Assembly (NCBI GenBank): GCA_963966775.1
Contig: CAXAAH010000013.1
Coordinates: 1-38,665 of the forward strand
Origin: UBA685 sp002299005
GTDB lineage: Bacteria > Pseudomonadota > Alphaproteobacteria > Puniceispirillales > Puniceispirillaceae
Length of the DNA stretch: 38,665 nt
Direction: 5' to 3'
The translations under genes were made by a program, and so were the position numbers. Positions within the stretch are counted from its first letter, which is position 1. Every line of letters starts with the position of its first letter. The notes under the pieces were generated by a model. That model was not told where the DNA came from, ran no database searches, and worked only from the letters and a program-made list of their open reading frames with translations. Shown piece after piece: positions 1 to 8,840 of this stretch.

Positions 1-42
1 CAAGGGTTAATTAAACCAAGGTTAAATTGAGGGATAGATCTG

Positions 43-1194
43 GTGAGCGATACACCGCTTTCACGCTATCAAGCGCTTTTGACAGATGGTGAATTGTCCG
101 CCGATGAAGGGCAAGCTCTGGTTGTTGAAGCGCTCGATAGGCTCTATCAAGAGATTGGCGAGAGCGGGCAGAAAAAAGCCTCTTTTTGGCAACGCATCAC
201 CACCTCTTCAAACACAGATACATCACATAACGGCCTTTATCTTTATGGCGGGGTTGGGCGCGGTAAATCGCGTCTGATGGATATGTTCTATGATTGCCTG
301 CCATCTGGCACCGGCCTTCGTGTGCATTTCCATGATTTTATGGTGCTTGCGCATGATGCAATGAATGATGCGCGTCAAAAAGGGGCAGATGATCCCATCG
401 AAGACGGGGCATCGAGGCTTCTTGAAAGCCAGCTATCACGGCCAAAAGGGCAGGCGAAAGGGCAGCCAAAAGGGCGGGCGAAAAAACACCCCATCATCCT
501 TTGTTTTGATGAGATGGAAGTGCGCGATATCGCAGATGCCATGATTGTCAAAAGACTGTTTGATGCGCTATTTGCGCGTGGGGTCCTTGTGGTCGCAACC
601 TCTAATCGTCATCCTGATGATTTGTATAAAAATGGTCTGCATCGTGACAGGTTCCTGCCTTTTATTGCGCAAATAAAAGACAAATGCCGGGTGATGAAAA
701 TCGCTGATGGCAATGATTGGCGGGCGCGTCTGCTTGGCACCTCGCCGCGCTGGTATGTGGCACAGCAAGCATCTGAGGTAAAAGAGGTCGCGGCAAAAAT
801 GGCGGATTTGTTCGCCATAGTCACCTCGCAAGAGATGAGCGAATCAATCTGTGTCAAAGTCGCTGGCAGAGAGATTACCTTTGATAAGGTCGCACATAAT
901 ATCGCCTTTGCCAGCTTTGATAGCCTGTGCGCGGTGCCACTTGCGGCGCGTGATTATGTGGCGATTGCCGACCGGCTGACAGGTCTGTTTATCACCGATA
1001 TCCCAAGCCTTGGTAATGATCAGCAAAATGAAGCAAGGCGGTTTATGTGGCTGATAGATGCCTTATATGACAGGGGCCGATTTGTTGTGGCAAGCGCTAG
1101 AGACGATATGGGCAAGCTCTATCAAGGGGATGTCTGGGCGTTCGAATTTGATCGCACCCTATCACGCCTATCAGAGATGACACGCATCTCTTAA
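43..1194 (+). CDS. zapE: Cell division protein ZapE (AFG1-like ATPase)
   Basis: P-loop ATPase of the AFG1/ZapE family, which in bacteria associates with the division ring and in mitochondria with respiratory complex turnover. The translation (383 aa) has a Walker A motif GGVGRGKS at residues 69-76 and a Walker B segment ILCFDEME around 152-159, followed by the family's SNR sensor (TSNRHPDDLY, about 187-196). The start is a GTG; a shorter start is not suggested by the family's N-terminus. Between the two Walker motifs lies a basic low-complexity insert (about residues 134-149, PKGQ/AKGQ/PKGR/AKKH) encoded by four imperfect 12-bp DNA repeats. The gene precedes mdh on the same strand with a 178-bp gap; in many alphaproteobacteria zapE lies between the sdh and mdh-suc genes, which fits. 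Family assignment is secure; the exact role here is inferred. Confidence 0.93.
   Translation: MSDTPLSRYQALLTDGELSADEGQALVVEALDRLYQEIGESGQKKASFWQRITTSSNTDTSHNGLYLYGGVGRGKSRLMDMFYDCLPSGTGLRVHFHDFMVLAHDAMNDARQKGADDPIEDGASRLLESQLSRPKGQAKGQPKGRAKKHPIILCFDEMEVRDIADAMIVKRLFDALFARGVLVVATSNRHPDDLYKNGLHRDRFLPFIAQIKDKCRVMKIADGNDWRARLLGTSPRWYVAQQASEVKEVAAKMADLFAIVTSQEMSESICVKVAGREITFDKVAHNIAFASFDSLCAVPLAARDYVAIADRLTGLFITDIPSLGNDQQNEARRFMWLIDALYDRGRFVVASARDDMGKLYQGDVWAFEFDRTLSRLSEMTRIS
442..489. repeat. In-frame 12-bp tandem repeat inside zapE
   Basis: Four imperfect 12-bp units (starting 442, 454, 466, 478; consensus ccaaaagggcag) encode the tetrapeptides PKGQ, AKGQ, PKGR and AKKH. The unit length preserves frame. 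It forms a positively charged insertion between the Walker A and Walker B motifs. Confidence 0.75.
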
Positions 1195-1254
1195 GGCGGG
1201 CCTTCACAGCGCGTTTTTGTGGCGTGATTTTCATCTCATATTTGGCAAAATTTA

Positions 1255-1283
1255 TTGTTTTTTTGACAAAAAAAGACTATAAG
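1255..1283 (+). promoter_or_regulatory. Possible mdh promoter
   Basis: The 178-bp zapE-mdh gap is AT-rich. A -10-like TATAAG at 1278-1283 lies 17 bp after a -35-like TTGTTT at 1255-1260. A perfect -35 hexamer TTGACA also occurs at 1263-1268, but nothing resembling a -10 lies 16-18 bp after it. Tentative. Confidence 0.3.
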
Positions 1284-1372
1284 CGACCCATCTTGTCTTC
1301 GGCGCCCACTTTGGCGGCGATTGGCGGCAAGTCTAATCGGGAAAAGATTACTCAAAAAAAACGGGGAATATA

Positions 1373-2323
1373 ATGGCACGTAATAAAATTGCATTGATTG
1401 GCTCAGGCAATATTGGCGGCACATTGGCGCTTTTGGCAGGTCTGAAAGAAATGGGCGATGTCGTTCTATTCGATATTGCTGAAGGTATCCCACAAGGCAA
1501 GGCGCTTGATATCGCGCAGGCAAGCCCGATTGAAGGCTTTAACGCTGATGTCTCTGGTGCGAATGATTATGCCGCGCTTGCCGATAGTGATGTGGTGATT
1601 GTCACAGCTGGTGTCGCAAGAAAGCCTGGCATGAGCCGCGATGATTTGATCGGCATCAACACAAATGTGATGAAGCAAGTGGGCGCAGGTATTAAAGAAA
1701 ACTGCCCGAACGCCTTTGTTATCTGTATCACAAATCCGCTTGATGCGATGGTTGGTGTGTTGCAACGCGCCGCTGGTCTGCCAACAAATAAGATTGTCGG
1801 CATGGCAGGCGTGCTTGATTCAGCGCGTTTCCGCTATTTCTTGGCAGAAGAATTTAACGTCTCTGTCCAAGATGTCACAGCCTTTGTGCTTGGTGGTCAT
1901 GGCGATAGCATGGTGCCTTTGACACGCTATTCAACTGTCGCAGGTATCCCTGTGCCAGATTTGATTGCGATGGGCTGGTCAAGCGAAGAGAAAATCGCCG
2001 AGATCGTTCAGCGCACAAGAGATGGCGGCGCAGAGATTGTTGGCCTATTGAAGACAGGGTCTGCTTTCTATGCCCCTGCCTCATCAGCGATTGAAATGGC
2101 TGAGGCGTATATCAAAGATAAAAAGCGTGTCCTACCATGTGCCGCTTATGTTGATGGCGCCTATGGTATTGATGGCATGTATGTCGGTGTGCCTGTTGTT
2201 CTTGGTGGCAACGGGGTCGAACGCGTGGTTGAAATTGCTTTGAATGACGAAGAGCAAGCGATGTTCGACCAATCAGTTGCGGCTGTTAAAACATTAAATG
2301 AAATTACTGAACGGGCTGAATAG
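1373..2323 (+). CDS. mdh: Malate dehydrogenase (LDH-like type)
   Basis: NAD-dependent malate dehydrogenase, converting malate to oxaloacetate in the TCA cycle in the cytoplasm. At 316 aa it matches the LDH-like MDH group rather than the E. coli type. The Rossmann motif GSGNIGG is at residues 10-16, with Asp34 at the end of the second strand (VVLFDI), which favours NAD. The substrate-binding arginines lie in ARKPGMSRDD (Arg83, Arg89). The catalytic His is in GGHGDSMVPL (about residue 176). The start is preceded by acggggaat, a usable ribosome site. The stop codon lies inside an intrinsic terminator, so mdh is probably transcribed as its own unit, with sucCD restarting downstream. Confidence 0.97.
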   Translation: MARNKIALIGSGNIGGTLALLAGLKEMGDVVLFDIAEGIPQGKALDIAQASPIEGFNADVSGANDYAALADSDVVIVTAGVARKPGMSRDDLIGINTNVMKQVGAGIKENCPNAFVICITNPLDAMVGVLQRAAGLPTNKIVGMAGVLDSARFRYFLAEEFNVSVQDVTAFVLGGHGDSMVPLTRYSTVAGIPVPDLIAMGWSSEEKIAEIVQRTRDGGAEIVGLLKTGSAFYAPASSAIEMAEAYIKDKKRVLPCAAYVDGAYGIDGMYVGVPVVLGGNGVERVVEIALNDEEQAMFDQSVAAVKTLNEITERAE

Positions 2324-2336
2324 CCCGTTTTTTTTT
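2310..2336 (+). terminator. Intrinsic terminator embedded in the mdh stop codon
   Basis: Perfect 8-bp stem aacgggct (2310-2317) / agcccgtt (2322-2329) with a 4-nt loop, followed by an uninterrupted T run to 2336. The mdh TAG (2321-2323) spans the loop and the descending arm, so the last codons form the ascending arm. Confidence 0.9.
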
Positions 2337-2424
2337 GGTGAGTCCCGCTCATCATCACGAGCCGGCCTAGCTTTGCTAATGCCAAGCTGGGGCGGCAAGA
2401 TTAAAGTAGATATTGAGGTATGAA

Positions 2425-3591
2425 ATGAATATTCATGAGCATCAGGCAAAAGCGCTGTTGGCTGGGTACGGGGTAAATGTCGCGCGTGGTCAGGCCGCCT
2501 TTACCGTTGAGGAAGCTGTGCAAGCGGCTGAAAAATTAGGGGGCCCTGTTTATGTTGTGAAAGCACAGATTCATGCTGGCGGCCGTGGTAAGGCTGGCGG
2601 TGTGAGCGTCGTCAAAACAATTGACGAGGTCCGCGCTGAGGCAACAAGAATGCTTGGCACAACGCTTGTTACACATCAGACAGGCCCGCAAGGCAAAGAA
2701 GTACAGCGTCTTTATATCGAAGATGGCTGTGATATTGCGCGTGAATTATATCTCTCAATGCTGGTCGATAGAGCCTCATCACAGGTGACTGTGATTGCGT
2801 CAACCGAAGGCGGCATGGATATTGAAGAGGTGGCGGCAAGCACACCTGAGAAAATCCTGACCCTGTCAATTGACCCTGCAACAGGCATGATGCCGCACCA
2901 TGTGCGCCGCATTTGTAATGACCTTGGTCTGGCGGGTGATACAGCGAAAAAAGCGACAACATTCTTGCGCGGCATCTTCCGCGCTTTCTGTGAAAAAGAC
3001 GCGGCGATGATTGAGATTAACCCGCTTGTTGTCACAGGTTCTGGCGATTTGATGGCCTTGGATGCGAAAATTGGCTTTGATGATAATGCGCTTTATCGTC
3101 ATCCAGATATCCTTGAATTGCGCGATTTGACCGAAGAAGATCCTGCCGAGGTGCGCGCCTCTGAATTTGAATTGAACTATATCAAATTGGATGGCGATAT
3201 TGGCTGTATGGTCAATGGGGCTGGCTTGGCGATGGCGACTATGGACATCATCCAGCTTGAGGGCGGTTCGCCTGCCAACTTCCTTGATGTGGGCGGTAGC
3301 GCGACCAAAGAGCGTGTCAAAGAAGCGTTCAAAATCATCCTGTCTGACGGTAATGTCAAAGGTATTTTGGTGAATATCTTCGGCGGCATTATGCGCTGCG
3401 ATATCATCGCAGATGGTGTTGTCTCTGCGGCCCGCGATTTGGGTCTGACAAAGCCACTTGTGGTGCGTCTTGAAGGCACAAATGTTGAAGAAGGTAAAAA
3501 AATCATGGCCGAATCAGGCCTAGCGATTATTCCTGCTGATAATCTAGCAGATGCGGCTGTTAAAATTGTTGCCGCTGTGAAAGGGGCATAA
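2425..3591 (+). CDS. sucC: Succinyl-CoA synthetase (ADP-forming) subunit beta
   Basis: Beta subunit of succinate-CoA ligase, which with SucD converts succinyl-CoA to succinate and makes ATP or GTP. From the ATG at 2425 the protein is 388 aa, the E. coli SucC length, and begins MNIHEHQAKALL, the family's usual N-terminus. A TTG twelve bases earlier (2413) would add four residues but places the GAGG ribosome site (2415-2418) inside the gene, so it is rejected. Visible features are the ATP-grasp N-terminal domain (KAQIHAGGRGKAGGV, about residue 45), the metal-binding MIEINPLVV and the C-terminal VNIFGGIMRCD phosphate and subunit-interface motif. sucD starts 4 nt after the stop, so the pair is translationally coupled. 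Confidence 0.97.
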   Translation: MNIHEHQAKALLAGYGVNVARGQAAFTVEEAVQAAEKLGGPVYVVKAQIHAGGRGKAGGVSVVKTIDEVRAEATRMLGTTLVTHQTGPQGKEVQRLYIEDGCDIARELYLSMLVDRASSQVTVIASTEGGMDIEEVAASTPEKILTLSIDPATGMMPHHVRRICNDLGLAGDTAKKATTFLRGIFRAFCEKDAAMIEINPLVVTGSGDLMALDAKIGFDDNALYRHPDILELRDLTEEDPAEVRASEFELNYIKLDGDIGCMVNGAGLAMATMDIIQLEGGSPANFLDVGGSATKERVKEAFKIILSDGNVKGILVNIFGGIMRCDIIADGVVSAARDLGLTKPLVVRLEGTNVEEGKKIMAESGLAIIPADNLADAAVKIVAAVKGA

Positions 3592-3595
3592 GACT

Positions 3596-4480
3596 ATGTC
3601 AGTACTTGTAAATAACGATACCAAAGTCATCTGTCAGGGTTTCACAGGTGCGCAAGGCACGTTCCACTCTGAGCAAGCGATTGCTTATGGCACAAATATG
3701 GTTGGTGGTGTGACACCTGGTAAGGGTGGTCAGACGCATCTTGGTCTGCCTGTGTTTAACACAGTCGCCGAAGCGGTTGCTGAGACAGGCGCGAATGCCT
3801 CTGTCATCTATGTGCCGCCGCCCTTCGCCGCTGACTCGATCCTAGAAGCGATTACCGCTGGTATTGAGCTGATTGTCTGTATCACAGAAGGTATTCCTGT
3901 GATGGATATGGTGGCGGTTAAGCGCGCGCTAGCAGGCAGCAATAGCCGCCTTATCGGCCCGAATTGCCCTGGTATCATCACACCTGGTGAATGTAAGATT
4001 GGCATCATGCCTGGTCATATTCATAAGCCTGGTAAGATTGGTATCGTCTCACGTTCTGGTACTTTGACTTATGAAGCTGTGGCACAAACAACCGCCGCAG
4101 GTCTTGGCCAGTCAACATGTATCGGTATTGGTGGCGACCCTGTGAATGGCACGAATTTTATCGATTGCCTTGAGCTATTCTTGAATGATCCGCAAACAGA
4201 AGCGATTGTGATGATCGGTGAAATTGGCGGTTCTGCTGAAGAAGAAGCGGCTGAGTTCTATGCGAATCATCCAAATAAGAAGCCAATTGCTGGTTTCATC
4301 GCAGGTCAAACAGCGCCTCCTGGCAGACGTATGGGCCATGCTGGTGCGATTGTGGCAGGTGGTTCTGGTGCGGCATCTGATAAGATTGACGCAATGAACG
4401 CGGCTGGCTTTGTGATGGCAAAATCACCGGCTGATCTGGGTGATGCGATTCAAAAGGCGATTGCGTCTTTCGCATCATAA
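3596..4480 (+). CDS. sucD: Succinyl-CoA synthetase subunit alpha
   Basis: Alpha subunit of succinate-CoA ligase, carrying the CoA-binding Rossmann domain and the histidine that is phosphorylated during catalysis. The 294-aa protein shows CQGFTGAQGTFH near the N-terminus (CoA-binding loop), the GIGGDPVNGTNFID motif in the middle and the active-site His248 in GRRMGHAGAIVAGG. An AGGGG ribosome site lies in the last sucC codons. It is followed by a 176-bp gap holding two inverted repeats before sucA. The assignment is secure from motifs and from the sucC partner. Confidence 0.97.
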   Translation: MSVLVNNDTKVICQGFTGAQGTFHSEQAIAYGTNMVGGVTPGKGGQTHLGLPVFNTVAEAVAETGANASVIYVPPPFAADSILEAITAGIELIVCITEGIPVMDMVAVKRALAGSNSRLIGPNCPGIITPGECKIGIMPGHIHKPGKIGIVSRSGTLTYEAVAQTTAAGLGQSTCIGIGGDPVNGTNFIDCLELFLNDPQTEAIVMIGEIGGSAEEEAAEFYANHPNKKPIAGFIAGQTAPPGRRMGHAGAIVAGGSGAASDKIDAMNAAGFVMAKSPADLGDAIQKAIASFAS

Positions 4481-4488
4481 GCGGACGT

Positions 4489-4532
4489 ATCATGCGCATC
4501 ATGCATTTGCTTATGTCGAATTTGCGCATGAT
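4489..4532. repeat. Inverted repeat 1 in the sucD-sucA gap
   Basis: Perfect 10-bp arms atcatgcgca (4489-4498) and tgcgcatgat (4523-4532) are separated by 24 nt. There is no T run after it, so it does not look like a standard intrinsic terminator. It could be an mRNA 3' end stabiliser or a processing site after sucD. Confidence 0.55.
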
Positions 4533-4543
4533 GAAACAATAAA

Positions 4544-4597
4544 GCATCTGATGGTTTGGTATGTTGTCTAAACTGGGATAATGTAATCATCAGATGC
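4544..4597. repeat. Inverted repeat 2 in the sucD-sucA gap
   Basis: Perfect 10-bp arms gcatctgatg (4544-4553) and catcagatgc (4588-4597), extendable inward by one G-T and two A-T pairs. The intervening stretch contains -10-like gataat at 4577-4582. It lies 60 bp before sucA. It may be an operator or an mRNA structure; function unknown. Confidence 0.55.
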
Positions 4598-4656
4598 GAT
4601 AATGGCGATGCCACTATCGGTCACTAGATATCAAATAGGTATGTTGGAACAAGCGA

Positions 4657-7506
4657 ATGGATAGCACTCTTCTTTTCGGCACAAATGCCACCTTCATTGC
4701 TGAGATGCATGCGACATGGTCAAAAAATCCGAATGCGGTTGACCCTGAATGGGCGGCCTATTTTGCCACTCTTGGAGAGCTAACAGCTGAGGTTGAGACG
4801 CGTCCAAGCTGGGGCAAGGCACCCTCGCAAGTTGTGGGCGCGCATGATCCAGACGCCTCGATTAAGGCAGTGGCCAAAGGGATTGCCGGCAATCGTGATC
4901 TGATGGCGGGTGATGTGCGTTCTGCGACACTTGATTCTCTTCGCGCGATTATGCTTATCCGTGCCTATCGTATCAGAGGCCATCTATTGGCAAATTTGGA
5001 TCCGCTTGGTCTGCAAGAAAAAGAAATTCATCCAGAGCTAGACCCTGCGACCTATGGCTTTGGGGAAGGCGATTATGATCGCCCGATTTTCATCAATTAT
5101 GTGTTGGGCCAAGAGATTGCCACCCTATCTGAGATTTTGGATATTGTGCGCGAGACTTATTGTTCGACCATTGGTGTTGAATTTATGCATATCCAAGACC
5201 CGGCGCAAAAAGCCTGGGTGCAAGAGCGTATTGAGGCGATTCATAACCGCACTGAATTCACCGAGCGTGGCAAGGTTGCGATCTTCGAAAAGCTTGTTCA
5301 TGCTGAGAATTTTGAGCAATTCCTGCATAAGAAATATATCGGCACAAAGCGTTTTGGTCTTGATGGCGGTGAAGCCATTGTGCCCGCGCTTGAGCAAATC
5401 TTAAAGCGCGGTGGGCAGATGGGCCTGAAAGAGGTTGTCGTCGGTATGGCGCACCGTGGCCGTTTGAATGTCTTGAATAATGTGATGGATAAGCCGTTCC
5501 GCGCCATTACATCTGAATTTTTGGGCAATCTTGCCAACCCCGAAGAAGCAGGTGGGTCTGGCGATGTGAAATATCACATGGGTGCCTCTTCAGACAGACA
5601 ATTTGATGACAATGAAATCCATCTATCGCTGGCACCAAACCCATCGCATTTGGAAATTGTTGACCCTGTGGTTGTTGGGCGTGTGCGTGCCAAGCAACAA
5701 CAGCAAAATGACGAAGAGCGCCGCGGTGTGCTTGGTATTTTGCTTCATGGTGATGCGGCCTTTGCTGGCCAAGGTGTTGTGGCAGAGACTTTTGCCTTCT
5801 CAGCGTTGCGTGGCTATCGTACGGGCGGTACCATCCATATCATCGTGAATAATCAGGTTGGTTTTACCACTAGCCCGCATTTCTCACGCTCATCACCCTA
5901 TCCAACAGATGTTGCGAAAATGGTGATGGCACCGATTTTGCACGTCAATGGGGATGACGCAGAGGCAGTGGTTCATGCCGCGCGTATCGCGATTGAATTC
6001 CGCCAAACCTTTGGTGTGGATGTGGTGCTTGATGTGTTCTGTTACAGACGCTTTGGTCATAATGAGGGCGATGAGCCATCATTTACCCAGCCATTAATGT
6101 ATAAGCAAATCGCGAATCAGCCCTCCACCAGAGAGATTTATGGTAACCGCCTTATCGAAGAAGGTGTGCTAACAGCTGATGCGGCGCAGGCGATTATTGA
6201 TAATCACAATGCGCATTTGAATGAAGAGTTCGAAATTGGCGCGACCTATAAGCCGAATAAAGCTGATTGGCTTGAAGGGCAATGGTCAGGCTTTAAGACG
6301 GCATCAGGTGATGAGCGCCGTGGCCAAACAGATGTTGACCTAGCCGTCTTGCGCAAAATTGGCGAGACGATGACAGCTGTGCCAGACGATATGAAAATCC
6401 ACAGCAAATTACAGCGTGTTGTTGATGGGCGTGCCAAAGCGATTACCTCTGGTGAGGGGATTGATTGGGCAACGGCGGAACATTTGGCCTTTGGGGCTTG
6501 TTTGCTAGAGGGCAATCCTGTGCGCCTATCTGGTCAGGATTCATGCCGTGGTACATTCAGCCAACGCCACGCGGTCTTTGTTGATCAAAATGATGAAAGA
6601 CGCCATACGCCTTTGATGCATCTATCAGCAGATCAAGGCGCGTTTGAAGTGATAGATTCGCCGCTTTCAGAAGCATCAGTGATGGGCTTTGAATATGGGT
6701 TTGCACAAGCAGAGCCAAATGCTCTTGTGATGTGGGAAGCGCAATTTGGTGATTTCGCCAATGGCGCGCAAGTGGTGGTTGACCAATTTATCTCGTCTGG
6801 TGAGGCGAAATGGTTGCGTATGAACGGCCTTGTTCTGTTGCTACCACATGGCTATGAAGGCCAAGGCCCTGAGCATAGCTCGGCACGTCTTGAACGCTAT
6901 CTGCAGCTTTGCGCCGAAGATAATATGCAGGTTGTGAATTGTTCAACACCTGCCAATTACTTCCATGTTCTGCGCCGCCAGCTTAATCGCGATTTCAGAA
7001 AGCCTTTGGTGGTGATGACGCCAAAATCATTGTTGCGTCATAAAAGCTGTATCTCACAGCTAGCTGATATGGGCCCTGGCACATCATTCCACCGTATTTT
7101 GGATGAGGCGAATAGCAGCATTAAGGATAAGGGCGTGAGCCGTGTCGTGCTGTGTTCTGGCAAGGTCTATTATGATTTGGAAGCCATGCGCACTGAGCAT
7201 GAGCGCACAGATATAAAGATTGTGCGTGTTGAACAGCTCTATCCATTTGCCCGCAAGACGCTTGGCCGTATCTTGGCCAAGACGCCTTCGGCTGAGGTGG
7301 TATGGTGTCAGGAAGAGCCGCAAAATATGGGCGCTTGGCATTTTGTGCGTGATGATATCGAGGCCTCAATGGCGTTGGCCTCATCAGAGCATAGCAGACC
7401 AGCCTATGCAGGCAGAGCGGCCGCCGCATCACCTGCCACAGGGTCTGCCCAGCGTCACGCAAGAGAGCAAACAAATCTGTGCCAGCAAGCATTAGGCATT
7501 AAATAA
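4657..7506 (+). CDS. sucA: 2-oxoglutarate dehydrogenase E1 component
   Basis: Thiamine-diphosphate-dependent E1 subunit of the 2-oxoglutarate dehydrogenase complex, decarboxylating 2-oxoglutarate and passing the succinyl group to SucB. At 949 aa it has the family length. The N-terminal peripheral-subunit-binding segment is present (about residues 1-40, FIAEMHATWSKNPNAVDPEW). The TPP and Mg2+ region is seen in HGDAAFAGQGVVAE (about 363-376) and VNNQVGFTTSP, and FGHNEGDEPSFTQP is the family's conserved active-site loop. The C-terminus (EEPQNMGAWHFV) is typical. An upstream ATG at 4641 is out of frame. The ribosome site is weak. sucB follows after 83 bp on the same strand. Confidence 0.97.
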   Translation: MDSTLLFGTNATFIAEMHATWSKNPNAVDPEWAAYFATLGELTAEVETRPSWGKAPSQVVGAHDPDASIKAVAKGIAGNRDLMAGDVRSATLDSLRAIMLIRAYRIRGHLLANLDPLGLQEKEIHPELDPATYGFGEGDYDRPIFINYVLGQEIATLSEILDIVRETYCSTIGVEFMHIQDPAQKAWVQERIEAIHNRTEFTERGKVAIFEKLVHAENFEQFLHKKYIGTKRFGLDGGEAIVPALEQILKRGGQMGLKEVVVGMAHRGRLNVLNNVMDKPFRAITSEFLGNLANPEEAGGSGDVKYHMGASSDRQFDDNEIHLSLAPNPSHLEIVDPVVVGRVRAKQQQQNDEERRGVLGILLHGDAAFAGQGVVAETFAFSALRGYRTGGTIHIIVNNQVGFTTSPHFSRSSPYPTDVAKMVMAPILHVNGDDAEAVVHAARIAIEFRQTFGVDVVLDVFCYRRFGHNEGDEPSFTQPLMYKQIANQPSTREIYGNRLIEEGVLTADAAQAIIDNHNAHLNEEFEIGATYKPNKADWLEGQWSGFKTASGDERRGQTDVDLAVLRKIGETMTAVPDDMKIHSKLQRVVDGRAKAITSGEGIDWATAEHLAFGACLLEGNPVRLSGQDSCRGTFSQRHAVFVDQNDERRHTPLMHLSADQGAFEVIDSPLSEASVMGFEYGFAQAEPNALVMWEAQFGDFANGAQVVVDQFISSGEAKWLRMNGLVLLLPHGYEGQGPEHSSARLERYLQLCAEDNMQVVNCSTPANYFHVLRRQLNRDFRKPLVVMTPKSLLRHKSCISQLADMGPGTSFHRILDEANSSIKDKGVSRVVLCSGKVYYDLEAMRTEHERTDIKIVRVEQLYPFARKTLGRILAKTPSAEVVWCQEEPQNMGAWHFVRDDIEASMALASSEHSRPAYAGRAAAASPATGSAQRHAREQTNLCQQALGIK

Positions 7507-7589
7507 TTTAACGGTAAGATAAATAAACGCCTGTTGGAAATGCCAATTGGCGATACCAAAGAAAAGTAGGCTTAGGAAGGATTAAAATC

Positions 7590-8837
7590 ATGGCGATTGA
7601 AATCAAAGTCCCTGTATTAGGTGAATCAGTTGTAGAAGCGACAATCGCACGTTGGATGAAAAAATCTGGCGATGCGGTGGCGGCTGATGAGCCTGTGGTA
7701 GAATTGGAAACAGATAAGGTCACTTTGGAAGTGCCCGCACCTGTTAATGGGACACTCACGGATATTATCGCCGCTGAAGGGGCGACGGTTGAAGTGGGCG
7801 CTTTGCTTGCGATGATGGAAGAGGGCGCTGCGCCTGCGAAGCCTGCCGCTGCGGCAAAAGAAGAGGCAAAGCCAGCCGCATCTGCACCAGCCGCACCCGT
7901 GGCACCTGCACCTGCCGCGCCCGTGACAGCTTCGGCCGCACATCCGCTATCACCCGCTGTGCGCCGCTTGGTTGAAGAAAATAATCTGAACCCTGCCGCT
8001 ATTCCTGCAACAGGCAAAGATGGCCGCCTAACAAAGGGTGATGTGCAAGATGCGATTGCCAAAGGTATCGGCAAAGCCGCACCTGCCGCCTCTGCCTCTG
8101 CCTCTGCGTCGGCACCTGTGGCCCCGCGTAAAGATGATGTGCGCGAAGAGCGTGTGCCGATGTCACGTTTGCGCCGTATGATCGCACAACGCTTGAAAGA
8201 AGCGCAAAATAACGCGGCGATGCTGACGACTTTCAATGAGGTTGATATGACCGAATTGATGAAGTTACGGTCAGAATATAAGGATGATTTTGAAAAGAAT
8301 CATGGCGCGCGTTTGGGCTTTATGGGCCTATTTGTCAAAGCCTCTATTACCGCGCTTCGTGAATATCCAGCCGTAAATGCTGAGATTCATGGCCAAGATA
8401 TCGTCTATAAGAATTTCTATAATGTGGGTGTCGCTGTTGGCACGCCGCAAGGTCTTGTTGTGCCCGTGCTAAAGGATGCGCAGGATATGAGCCTTGCCGA
8501 TGTGGAAAAGACAATCACAGATTTCGGCATGCGCGCGCGTGATGGCAAGCTTGGCCCAGCTGATATGATGAACGGCACCTTTACCATCTCAAATGGCGGT
8601 GTTTATGGCTCATTAATGTCAACGCCGATTATCAACCCACCACAATCAGCGATTTTGGGTATGCATAAGATTCAAAAGCGCCCTGTTGCGGTTGGTGATA
8701 AGGTCGAAATTCGCCCGATGATGTATTTGGCGCTGTCTTATGATCACCGTATCATTGATGGTCGCGAAGCTGTGTCATTCTTGGTGCGTATTAAGGAATC
8801 TATCGAAGATCCACGCCGTCTATTGCTAGGAGTATAA
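7590..8837 (+). CDS. sucB: Dihydrolipoyl succinyltransferase, E2 of 2-oxoglutarate dehydrogenase
   Basis: E2 core of the 2-oxoglutarate dehydrogenase complex, transferring the succinyl group from lipoamide to CoA. The 415-aa protein has one lipoyl domain (about residues 1-77) with the lipoylated Lys43 in ETDKVTLEVPAP. An Ala/Pro-rich mobile linker follows (about 78-118), then the E1/E3-binding domain (HPLSPAVRRLVEENNL onward). A second Ala/Ser linker is partly made of a 6-bp repeat near 8089-8112. The acyltransferase domain ends with His386 and Asp390 in SYDHRIIDG. A strong AGGAAGG site precedes the start. The lpd start follows the stop by 3 nt, so E2 and E3 are coupled. Confidence 0.97.
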   Translation: MAIEIKVPVLGESVVEATIARWMKKSGDAVAADEPVVELETDKVTLEVPAPVNGTLTDIIAAEGATVEVGALLAMMEEGAAPAKPAAAAKEEAKPAASAPAAPVAPAPAAPVTASAAHPLSPAVRRLVEENNLNPAAIPATGKDGRLTKGDVQDAIAKGIGKAAPAASASASASAPVAPRKDDVREERVPMSRLRRMIAQRLKEAQNNAAMLTTFNEVDMTELMKLRSEYKDDFEKNHGARLGFMGLFVKASITALREYPAVNAEIHGQDIVYKNFYNVGVAVGTPQGLVVPVLKDAQDMSLADVEKTITDFGMRARDGKLGPADMMNGTFTISNGGVYGSLMSTPIINPPQSAILGMHKIQKRPVAVGDKVEIRPMMYLALSYDHRIIDGREAVSFLVRIKESIEDPRRLLLGV

Positions 8838-8840
8838 GCG

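Noticed and set aside
1263..1268. Perfect TTGACA as the mdh -35
   Set aside because: No -10-like hexamer lies 16-18 bp downstream.
7508..8236. A 242-codon open frame antisense to sucB
   Set aside because: It is the mirror of the Ala/Pro-rich lipoyl-linker region of sucB, is Ala/Ser/Gly low-complexity, and has no ribosome site or family features.
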